The notes under the pieces: model-generated
Told to the model about the DNA's origin: nothing
The model's database searches: none
What the model saw: the letters and a program-made list of their open reading frames with translations, nothing else
Made by a program: the position numbers and the translations under genes
Source: Desulfovibrio sp. OttesenSCG-928-G15
Lineage (GTDB): Bacteria > Desulfobacterota > Desulfovibrionia > Desulfovibrionales > Desulfovibrionaceae
Assembly: GCA_030266525.1 (NCBI GenBank)
Contig: JAJDIC010000052.1
Location: forward strand, 1-16,160
DNA: 16,160 bases
Direction: 5' to 3'
Shown: piece after piece, positions 1 through 5,656 of the stretch
How the letters are laid out: every line of letters begins with the position of its first letter
Numbering within the stretch: the first letter of the stretch is position 1

Positions 1-141
1 TCAGGCCTTGACGATTCCGAAGAACTGCACGACGCCTTTTTCCTTGGCGAAGCCACCAGCTACATTGTCAAGCCGATCAACCACACCATTCTCCTGCAGG
101 AAATTGCCAAACTCGGCATTCCCATACCCAAAAAGAGCTAG
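1..141 (+). CDS. C-terminal end of a response regulator receiver (REC) domain protein, partial
   Basis: The first 46 codons, open at the left edge and ending in TAG at 139-141, read as the end of a CheY-like receiver domain. After SGLDDSEELHDAFFLGEA comes SYIVKP, where the lysine of KP (residue 20 of the fragment) matches the conserved Lys of receivers, followed by a last helix, LLQEIAKLGI. The product ends about 25 residues after KP. The receiver is therefore the last domain, either of a single-domain regulator or of a hybrid histidine kinase. The aspartate that accepts the phosphate and any output domain lie outside the window. The gene ends 53 bases before gcvH on the same strand, so read-through into the glycine cleavage genes is possible, but no functional link can be claimed. 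Confidence 0.8.
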   Translation, partial: SGLDDSEELHDAFFLGEATSYIVKPINHTILLQEIAKLGIPIPKKS

Positions 142-194
142 TTGTCCCTGCAAACGAATCTTTTTTTTCGCGTTAACCAATCAGAGGAGTATCC

Positions 195-578
195 ATGTCC
201 GTTCAACCCGATCTTTTGTATATGCCTTCGCACGAATGGGTTCGTATTGAAGGGGAAGAGGCCGTTATCGGCATTACCGACTTTGCCCAGGATTCCCTCG
301 GCGACATCACTTTTGTGGAACTGCCTCAACCGGGCGACACGCTTGTCGCCGGCAAGGAAATGGGGTCTGTCGAATCGGTCAAGGCCGCCAGCGACATTTA
401 CAGCCCTGTAGACGGCGAAGTTATCGCCATTAACGAAGCGCTGGAATCCGCCCCGGAAAAAATCAACGAATCGCCCTACGGCGACGGCTGGATGCTTCGC
501 GTCCGCCTTGCTTCCAAACCCTCTGGGCTGCTGGACGCAAAAGCTTACGAAGAAGCTATCGCCAAAGAAGCGCATTAA
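195..578 (+). CDS. gcvH: Glycine cleavage system H protein (lipoyl carrier)
   Basis: GcvH carries the lipoyl arm that shuttles the aminomethyl group from glycine decarboxylase (P) to the T protein and is reoxidised by the L protein, in the cytoplasm. The 127-residue product has the usual family length. It has the N-terminal SHEWVRIEG block and the lipoylation motif [20 protein letters not shown] with the modified lysine at residue 63. The start is supported by the Shine-Dalgarno AGAGGAG at 183-189, five bases before the ATG. It is the first gene of a gcvH-gcvPA-gcvPB set. Neither gcvT nor lpd is visible in the window, although gcvT often sits directly upstream in other bacteria; here a receiver-domain gene is found instead. 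No glycine riboswitch fits in the 53-base upstream gap. Confidence 0.97.
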   Translation: MSVQPDLLYMPSHEWVRIEGEEAVIGITDFAQDSLGDITFVELPQPGDTLVAGKEMGSVESVKAASDIYSPVDGEVIAINEALESAPEKINESPYGDGWMLRVRLASKPSGLLDAKAYEEAIAKEAH

Positions 579-618
579 ACCGCGCCTGCCTTCAGAATCT
601 TCCGCTCCATTTCCACTT

Positions 619-677
619 CGCACTCACTTGCGCGCAAAGCGTTGTGCGCTCTGCATCATACAGCGCAAGTGAGTGCG
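619..677. repeat. Perfect 15-bp inverted repeat in the gcvH-gcvPA spacer
   Basis: CGCACTCACTTGCGC at 619-633 is repeated as its exact reverse complement GCGCAAGTGAGTGCG at 663-677, enclosing 29 bases. Within it, GCGCA at 632-636 can instead pair with TGCGC at 644-648, so two mutually exclusive folds are possible. The right arm is followed by CAAAAAGCC and not by a T run, so it does not look like a standard intrinsic terminator. It lies in the 157-base gap between gcvH and gcvPA, 45 bases before the gcvPA ribosome binding site. Possible roles are protecting or partly ending the gcvH transcript; the role is inferred. Confidence 0.85.
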
Positions 678-722
678 CAAAAAGCCATCGCCCACCAAAG
701 CCGCCACGCGGCCCGCACACGC

Positions 723-730
723 AAGGAAGG
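723..730 (+). promoter_or_regulatory. Ribosome binding site that sets the gcvPA start
   Basis: AAGGAAGG lies five bases before the ATG at 736. The longest open frame begins at a GTG at 673 inside the inverted repeat, but that codon has no such site, and the residues before MPFIPHTPEE do not resemble the family N-terminus. Confidence 0.8.
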
Positions 731-735
731 TGTTC

Positions 736-2067
736 ATGCCCTTTATTCCCCACACCCCGGAAGAAACCGCCGCCATGCTTGAAACCATCGGCCTCAAGCA
801 TATGGACGATTTGTTCGCCTACATCCCCGAAGATATGCGCCCCAAAAGCTTTGACCTGCCGGAGGGGCTTTCTGAATACGAAACCATGGCCAGACTGGAA
901 AAAATGGCCGCTGCCAACGCGACAGGCCTGACCAGCTTCATGGGTGCCGGGGCATACGACCACGTTGTTCCCGCCGCAGTGGACGCCCTGGCCTCCCGGG
1001 GTGAATTTTACACCGCGTACACGCCCTATCAGCCCGAAGCTTCGCAGGGTACGCTGCAAGGCATTTTTGAATACCAGACCGCCGTTTGCAGGCTGCTGGA
1101 CATGGATGTAGCCAACGCCTCCGTGTATGACGGCGGCTCGGCCATTTTTGAAGGAGCCATGATGGCGGTCAGGGCCACAAAACGCGGCAAACTGGTGGTT
1201 GATGCCTGCGTCAACCCCATTTACCGCACCATGCTGGCGACGCTCGGGGCCAACTTGCCTGTATCCATCACCCTTGTTCCGCACAAAAACGGCTCGCCCG
1301 ACATGGCCGCGCTGGAAGCGGCGATTGACGCAGAAACAGCTTGCGTCATCGTGCAAAACCCCGGTTTTTTCGGTACTGTGCAGGATTTTTCCGAGCTTTT
1401 TGCCGCTGCAAAAAAACACAAGGCCAAGGCCGTCATGCTGGCCAACCCGGTTATGGCTTCTGTTTTGAAAACACCGGGCGAAATGGGAGCGGATGTCGCT
1501 GTTGCGGAAGGCCAGAGCATAGGCATGCCGCTGGCTTTTGGCGGCCCCTACCTTGGCATCATGACCTGCACAAAAGACATGGTTCGCCAGATGCCCGGCC
1601 GGATAGTCGGCCGCACGGAAGACCTGGACGGCAAAACCGGCTACGTGCTCACCTTGCAGGCCAGAGAGCAGCACATCCGCCGCTCCAAGGCCACTTCCAA
1701 CATCTGCTCCAACCAGGGGCTGTGCGCGCTTCGCTGCGCCATGCACCTTGCCTTGCTCGGCCCGGAAGGGCTTACTCGCACGGCTGAAATTTCCATGCTC
1801 CGCGCACGCGAGGCGGCCGACGCCCTGACAAAAATACCGGGGGTCTCGCTTTTTGCCGATGCGCCCTACGGCTATGAATTTGCCCTGACCCTGCCGTCAA
1901 ACGCGGGGGATGCGGTCAAGAAACTTGCCGGGCAAAAAATACTCGCCGGAGTGCCGGTGGGGCGTTGGTATGAAGGGCTGGACAATGTCCTGCTTGTCGC
2001 CTGCACGGAAAAAACGACCCCGGCGGATATTGACCAACTCGCAAACGCCCTCAAAAGTGCGCTGTAA
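736..2067 (+). CDS. gcvPA: Glycine dehydrogenase (decarboxylating) subunit 1
   Basis: With GcvPB this forms the heteromeric glycine decarboxylase (P protein), which uses pyridoxal phosphate to release CO2 from glycine and pass the aminomethyl group to lipoyl-GcvH. The 443-residue product matches the usual subunit-1 length. It opens with MPFIPHTPEE and carries FMGAGAYDHVVPAA, YTPYQPEASQGTLQGIFEYQ, EGQSIGMPLAFGGPYLG and QAREQHIRRSKATSNIC, all typical of subunit 1. Subunit 1 is the half of the ancestral P protein that lacks the PLP lysine. The ATG at 736 is preferred over the upstream GTG at 673 because of the ribosome site at 723-730 and the family N-terminus. It ends 15 bases before gcvPB, consistent with one transcript and matched synthesis of both subunits. 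Confidence 0.97.
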   Translation: MPFIPHTPEETAAMLETIGLKHMDDLFAYIPEDMRPKSFDLPEGLSEYETMARLEKMAAANATGLTSFMGAGAYDHVVPAAVDALASRGEFYTAYTPYQPEASQGTLQGIFEYQTAVCRLLDMDVANASVYDGGSAIFEGAMMAVRATKRGKLVVDACVNPIYRTMLATLGANLPVSITLVPHKNGSPDMAALEAAIDAETACVIVQNPGFFGTVQDFSELFAAAKKHKAKAVMLANPVMASVLKTPGEMGADVAVAEGQSIGMPLAFGGPYLGIMTCTKDMVRQMPGRIVGRTEDLDGKTGYVLTLQAREQHIRRSKATSNICSNQGLCALRCAMHLALLGPEGLTRTAEISMLRAREAADALTKIPGVSLFADAPYGYEFALTLPSNAGDAVKKLAGQKILAGVPVGRWYEGLDNVLLVACTEKTTPADIDQLANALKSAL

Positions 2068-2082
2068 GCAAGGGAGCAGACA

Positions 2083-3528
2083 ATGAAAACCGTATTCGCA
2101 AAATCCATTCCCGGGCGTACCGGCGTTGTTCCTCCCGCTACTGTGAAAACCGCTGCCCAAATGCTTCCGGCGGCCCTCTTGCGCAAGGAGCGGCCCAAGC
2201 TGCCCGAACTGTCCGAGCTGGATGTGGTGCGTCACTACTCCAACCTCTCCAAGCTGAACTACAGCGTAGACACCAATTTCTACCCGCTCGGCTCTTGTAC
2301 CATGAAGTACAACCCGAAATTCGCCGAGGTAAGCGCCTCGCTCCCCGGCTTTTCGCGCCTGCACCCCCTGACCGCCCAGGTGGAAGGGGGCGAAGCCCTT
2401 TCCCAGGGCTGCCTTGAGGCCATATGGGAAACAGAGCAGCTTTTGCAGGAAGTTACGGGCATGAAGGCCTTTACCATGCAGCCCATGGCCGGAGCCCAGG
2501 GCGAGCTTGCGGGCATCCTGCTTATTGCCGCCTACCACAGGGCCAGGGGCAACAGGAAAACCAAGGTCATCGTGCCGGACGCTTCCCACGGCACCAACCC
2601 GGCCACCGCCTCCATGGCCGGTTACGAAGTTGTGAGCATTGAATCCAAAGACGGCATCGTGGACCCCGAAGCCCTTGCCGCCGTTTTGGACGATTCCGTG
2701 GCCGGTCTTATGATGACATGCCCAAACACCCTGGGACTTTTTGAAAAGAACCTGCCGGAAATTGTCCGCCTGCTGCGCAGTGTGGACGCCCTGCTCTATT
2801 ACGACGGGGCCAACTTCAACGCCTGCATGGGCCGCCTGCGCGTGGGCGATGTCGGCTTTGACGTTGTGCACCTCAACCTGCACAAAACCATGGGTACGCC
2901 CCACGGCGGCGGCGGCCCCGGCTCCGGCCCGGTGGGTGTTTCCGAAAAGCTCATCCCCTTCCTGCCCGGCCCGCGCGTTGTGAAAAAGGACAACGGGAGC
3001 TTTGGCCTGAACTACGACCTGCCCCAGAGCATCGGTCAGATGGCCCCCTATTACGGCAATTTCAGCATGTACCTGCGCGCCCTTGCCTACATGCTGCGCT
3101 GCGGCAAAATGGGCCTGTCCCGCGCAACCGACTTTGCCGTGCTTAACGCCAATTACATGCTGGCAAAGCTCAGAAGCAGCCTGCAAATCCCCTATGACCG
3201 CACCTGCATGCACGAGTTCGTCGCCTCTGCCAGCCCCCTGGGAGAATACGACGTACACGCGCTGGACCTGGCAAAAGCTTTGCTGGACAGGGGCTACCAT
3301 GCGCCTACAATCTACTTCCCGCTCATCGTCAAAGAATGCCTCATGTTTGAGCCTACCGAAACCGAAAGCCGGGAAACCCTGGACGCCTTTTGTGACGATC
3401 TCGCGGATATCGTGCGCCTGTCCAAAGAAAACCCGCAGCAAATCAAGGACGCCCCGGTACACTTGCCGGTACGCAGGCTGGATGAAACAAAAGCCGCGCG
3501 GAATATGGTTCTGACGGAAGAAATGTAA
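2083..3528 (+). CDS. gcvPB: Glycine dehydrogenase (decarboxylating) subunit 2, PLP-binding
   Basis: This is the catalytic partner of GcvPA in glycine decarboxylase. The 481-residue product contains TNFYPLGSCTMKYNPK near residues 64-79, the SHGTNPATASMAGYEV block near 168-183, and the cofactor motif HLNLHKTMGTPHGGGGPGSG, in which Lys268 should form the Schiff base with pyridoxal phosphate. The glycine-rich loop follows directly. Length and motifs are complete, with no sign of a frameshift. AGGGAG at 2071-2076 serves as ribosome site before the ATG. A stem-loop at 3556-3591 ends the operon. The reaction is reversible in the family, so the enzyme could serve either glycine breakdown or glycine synthesis from CO2 and methylene-tetrahydrofolate; the sequence cannot decide. 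Confidence 0.97.
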   Translation: MKTVFAKSIPGRTGVVPPATVKTAAQMLPAALLRKERPKLPELSELDVVRHYSNLSKLNYSVDTNFYPLGSCTMKYNPKFAEVSASLPGFSRLHPLTAQVEGGEALSQGCLEAIWETEQLLQEVTGMKAFTMQPMAGAQGELAGILLIAAYHRARGNRKTKVIVPDASHGTNPATASMAGYEVVSIESKDGIVDPEALAAVLDDSVAGLMMTCPNTLGLFEKNLPEIVRLLRSVDALLYYDGANFNACMGRLRVGDVGFDVVHLNLHKTMGTPHGGGGPGSGPVGVSEKLIPFLPGPRVVKKDNGSFGLNYDLPQSIGQMAPYYGNFSMYLRALAYMLRCGKMGLSRATDFAVLNANYMLAKLRSSLQIPYDRTCMHEFVASASPLGEYDVHALDLAKALLDRGYHAPTIYFPLIVKECLMFEPTETESRETLDAFCDDLADIVRLSKENPQQIKDAPVHLPVRRLDETKAARNMVLTEEM

Positions 3529-3555
3529 ACCGCGGGAGCAAGCCCCCATCAAAAG

Positions 3556-3591
3556 AAAGCGGCAGCAAACCCTGTGGTTTGCTGCCGCTTT
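3556..3591. terminator. Bidirectional intrinsic terminator between gcvPB and the convergent gene
   Basis: AAAGCGGCAGCAAAC (3556-3570) pairs perfectly with GTTTGCTGCCGCTTT (3577-3591) over 15 bp around the loop CCTGTG. Read on the minus strand, the stem runs into TTTCTTTT, a good U-rich tail for the 3634-4365 gene. On the plus strand the tail is only the TTT that closes the stem, so termination of gcvPB is probably weaker. Confidence 0.85.
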
Positions 3592-3600
3592 GGCGTATTC

Positions 3601-3625
3601 GCTGCCGGTTGTTACAATCGGCAGC
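3601..3625. terminator. Second hairpin in the convergent gap
   Basis: GCTGCCGGTTG (3601-3611) pairs with CAATCGGCAGC (3615-3625) across the triloop TTA, with one G-U wobble in plus-strand RNA. On the minus strand that pair becomes an A-C mismatch, so this hairpin favours the plus-strand transcript. It begins nine bases after the first terminator and shares its GCTGCC/GGCAGC core, so arms of the two hairpins could also pair with each other. It is probably a back-up terminator. Confidence 0.55.
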
Positions 3626-3633
3626 CTCCCTGA

Positions 3634-4365
3634 TTACACCGTAAAATTGAGGCCCGCGTAGAAGCTGGCGTTTTCTGTGGAGTCCAGCCCGCCGCTGAAG
3701 CTGGCCAGCAGGGATGAATAGTTCATGCCGCTCTGGGTTGCGTCGGTGAAAAAGTTTTCCAGGGCGCTCAGCTGCATCATGGACGTATTGCTGCGCGCTT
3801 CCTGCCACATGGCAGTTGACGCTGCGGGGCTTTGCCGCGCCCGTTCCAGGTTGGAAAGGGCCTGAATATAGCCGAACTGCTCACACACATCGGGGCTTTC
3901 GGCCAGATATTCTTCAATGGCGGCCTTTGCGTTGGGGTCGTCGCAACTTACGTCGATTTTCCCCTCGGGGGTCATGGTCAGCGTGAATTCCGTGTCCAGT
4001 GAAACGCCTCGTTCGGCCAAATCAATGCGCACCTGGGCGCTGAAAGTGGTTTCCAGGTCTTCCCTATGCTTGATGATATCGGCAAAGGTTACCTTGCCGT
4101 CCGAATTGGTGCTGATTTCCGAAAGGGCCTTGTTGATGGCGGCCTGACCGAGACTGGAACCAAGACTTACGTTGCCATAAGCGCCCTGCGCCTTTCGTCC
4201 GTAGCTGGTTGCAGTGCTGGACAGAATATCCTGCGCGGAAACAGAGCTACTGGACGAATCCAGCAGGGAGCTGCTTTTCGCTTCGGCTTCTTCCTGGGCT
4301 TTTTTCAAAAGATCGACAAGGCTCAGGGTATCGGTGCTGCTGCTTACGGAAGAAACGCTGGACAT
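3634..4365 (-). CDS. Serine-rich protein of unknown function, sigma-54 promoter upstream
   Basis: I do not recognise this 243-residue product with certainty. About one third of its first 60 residues are serine, starting MSSVSSVSSSTDTLSLVDLL. There is no signal peptide or membrane segment. A charged middle part follows. Residues 85-96 (STNSDGKVTFAD) resemble an EF-hand loop with Asn, Asp, Gly, Val and Asp in the right places but Ser in the first position, so calcium binding is doubtful. Residues 125-175 (FTLTMTPEGKIDVSCDDP, then a helix) look like a beta-hairpin-helix unit. The protein ends in the hydrophobic stretch ASFYAGLNFTV. AAGGAG on the minus strand at 4373-4378 supports the start. The soluble Ser-rich N-terminus and sigma-54 control would fit a protein exported without a cleaved signal, for example by a flagellar-type route, but this is speculation. 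It is flanked by a terminator and a divergent operon, so it is probably transcribed alone. Confidence 0.8.
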   Translation of the reverse strand: MSSVSSVSSSTDTLSLVDLLKKAQEEAEAKSSSLLDSSSSSVSAQDILSSTATSYGRKAQGAYGNVSLGSSLGQAAINKALSEISTNSDGKVTFADIIKHREDLETTFSAQVRIDLAERGVSLDTEFTLTMTPEGKIDVSCDDPNAKAAIEEYLAESPDVCEQFGYIQALSNLERARQSPAASTAMWQEARSNTSMMQLSALENFFTDATQSGMNYSSLLASFSGGLDSTENASFYAGLNFTV

Positions 4366-4444
4366 GGGTGTACTCCTTCAAAGACTGTATGACATGCGCT
4401 TTCGGCAGCAATTATTGCCTGCCGGTATATTTTCAAGAAATTTA

Positions 4445-4461
4445 AGCATAAATCGTGCCAG
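4445..4461 (-). promoter_or_regulatory. Sigma-54 (-24/-12) promoter for the serine-rich gene
   Basis: Read on the minus strand the sequence is CTGGCACGATTTATGCT. It matches the sigma-54 pattern TGGCACG-N4-TTGCT at all but one base and has the required GG and GC ten bases apart (GG complementary to 4458-4459, GC complementary to 4446-4447). The expected start of transcription is near 4434, giving a leader of about 70 bases with an AAGGAG ribosome site. Sigma-54 promoters need an enhancer-binding ATPase. An imperfect palindrome, CTGTGCATGCGCAG at 4475-4488, lies just upstream of the promoter but closer than most enhancer sites. Confidence 0.75.
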
Positions 4462-4535
4462 TTTTCCAAGCATACTGTGCATGCGCAGGCAACACCGAAA
4501 ATGGCCCTGCCGGGCTGTGTCCGGGTACTAAAATA

Positions 4536-4565
4536 TTGGACGACCGCCTCCTTTCCCTGTATTGT
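4536..4565 (+). promoter_or_regulatory. Possible sigma-70 promoter for the phoH operon
   Basis: TTGGAC (4536-4541) and TATTGT (4560-4565) are separated by 18 bases and each match the consensus at four of six positions. They lie about 70 bases before phoH in the 268-base divergent region. No better pair was seen, but the match is modest. Confidence 0.35.
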
Positions 4566-4576
4566 GCTTGTGTCCA

Positions 4577-4599
4577 AGGTGGATTTCTCTCATCCACCT
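4577..4599 (+). promoter_or_regulatory. Leader hairpin before phoH
   Basis: AGGTGGAT (4577-4584) pairs perfectly with ATCCACCT (4592-4599) around a seven-base loop, TTCTCTC. No T run follows, so it is not an intrinsic terminator. It sits immediately before a ribosome-site-like GAGGGA and an ATG-TAA pair, so it may affect ribosome loading on the phoH message. Confidence 0.5.
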
Positions 4600-4606
4600 G
4601 CTGCAT

Positions 4607-4621
4607 GAGGGACGTATGTAA
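4607..4621 (+). other. Minimal start-stop ORF (ATG TAA) with ribosome site upstream of phoH
   Basis: GAGGGA at 4607-4612 is the only good Shine-Dalgarno sequence near the phoH start. The first ATG after it (4616-4618) is followed at once by TAA (4619-4621). The phoH ATG at 4634 lies 12 bases after that stop and has no ribosome site of its own. A ribosome could load at the mini-ORF and restart at phoH. The arrangement is seen directly; the role is inferred. Confidence 0.4.
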
Positions 4622-4633
4622 AACCATTAACGC

Positions 4634-5656
4634 ATGGGTACAGATATTTCCACGCAACCAACGGCTTCTTCTGCGCATCCCGTTTCCCTGCCGGAGCTTA
4701 CCCTTTCCTTTGACGACCCCGGCTATGCGAACGAACTGTTCGGGCCGCAAAACGCCACACTGGAATCTCTTTCCAGGCGTTCCGGGCTGCGTCTGGCTTC
4801 GCGCGGCAACACGGTTACCATTAGCGGCACCCCTGAACGGGCGCAGCTTTTGCAAAACATGCTGCTGCAACTCTACGCCATGCTGCGTTCCGGCATCCGG
4901 CTTTCGCCGAGAGACATAGAGCTTGCCTATGCCCTGCTGGAGAGAAACCCCGGCACAAATTTGCAGTCGCTATACACCGACGCGGCCTTTACTTCGCCCC
5001 TGCGCAAGAGCATTGTGCCCAAAACGCTGAACCAGAGAGCCTATGTGGCTCTCTTGCGCGAAAAGGACATGACCTTTGCCACAGGCCCCGCCGGAACCGG
5101 CAAAAGTTACCTGGCCGTAGCCGTGGCCCTTTCCATGCTCTTGTCCAAAAAAGTGCGGCGCATCATCCTTACCCGCCCTGCGGTGGAAGCGGGCGAACGC
5201 CTCGGCTTTTTGCCTGGCGACATGGCGGAAAAGGTCAACCCCTATTTGCGCCCCCTGTATGACGCCCTGCACGACATGCTTGCCCCTGAAAAAGTTGCCG
5301 AAATGATTGAAGTCGGCACCATTGAAATAGCCCCGCTGGCCTTCATGCGGGGCAGAACCCTGAACGACGCCTTCATCATTCTGGACGAGGCACAGAACAC
5401 CACCCCGGAACAGATGAAAATGTTTGTCACCCGCCTGGGCTTTGGCTCACGCGCGGCCATCACCGGCGATGTAACCCAGATAGACCTCTCCCCTGCCTAC
5501 AACGGTGCCCCGCGCTCCGGCCTGGTCCAGGCGCTGGACATTCTTGCCGGTGTGGAAGGGATTGGCTTTTTACACTTTGACAATGACGATGTGGTCCGCC
5601 ACCCCCTGGTGGGAAGAATAGTAGCTGCCTATGACATGCAAGAAAATTCCCGATAA
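4634..5656 (+). CDS. phoH: PhoH family ATPase (YbeZ-like)
   Basis: A cytoplasmic P-loop NTPase of the PhoH/YbeZ family, which is linked to RNA metabolism and found with the rRNA endonuclease YbeY. The 340-residue product has an N-terminal accessory domain (about residues 22-125), Walker A GPAGTGKS at 151-158, the TRPAVEAGERLGFLPGD block at 180-196, and Walker B FIILDEAQN at 247-255 followed by TTPEQMKMFVTRLG. TGDVTQIDL lies at 278-286. All core motifs are intact. The ATG at 4634 is used because TAA at 4628-4630 closes the frame upstream, but it lacks a Shine-Dalgarno. The last 26 bases overlap the next gene, which implies translational coupling. The gene heads a phoH-pgpH-ybeY operon, an order known from several bacterial groups. 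Confidence 0.95.
   Translation: MGTDISTQPTASSAHPVSLPELTLSFDDPGYANELFGPQNATLESLSRRSGLRLASRGNTVTISGTPERAQLLQNMLLQLYAMLRSGIRLSPRDIELAYALLERNPGTNLQSLYTDAAFTSPLRKSIVPKTLNQRAYVALLREKDMTFATGPAGTGKSYLAVAVALSMLLSKKVRRIILTRPAVEAGERLGFLPGDMAEKVNPYLRPLYDALHDMLAPEKVAEMIEVGTIEIAPLAFMRGRTLNDAFIILDEAQNTTPEQMKMFVTRLGFGSRAAITGDVTQIDLSPAYNGAPRSGLVQALDILAGVEGIGFLHFDNDDVVRHPLVGRIVAAYDMQENSR

Noticed and set aside
142..194. Glycine riboswitch or intrinsic terminator upstream of gcvH (T run at 161-168)
   Set aside because: The gap is only 53 bases, too short for a glycine riboswitch, and the T run has no GC-rich stem before it.
673..735. GTG start at 673 for gcvPA
   Set aside because: It lies inside the inverted repeat, adds a basic, non-family extension, and has no ribosome site; ATG 736 has AAGGAAGG and the family N-terminus.
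592..1746. Long minus-strand open frame of 384 codons opposite gcvPA
   Set aside because: It runs antisense to an unmistakable gcvPA, has no recognisable domain, and its composition (His, Gly, Arg rich) is typical of a GC-rich shadow frame.
1897..3552. Minus-strand open frame of 551 codons opposite gcvPB
   Set aside because: It is antisense to the complete gcvPB and crosses the operon terminator; the protein has no family-like motif.
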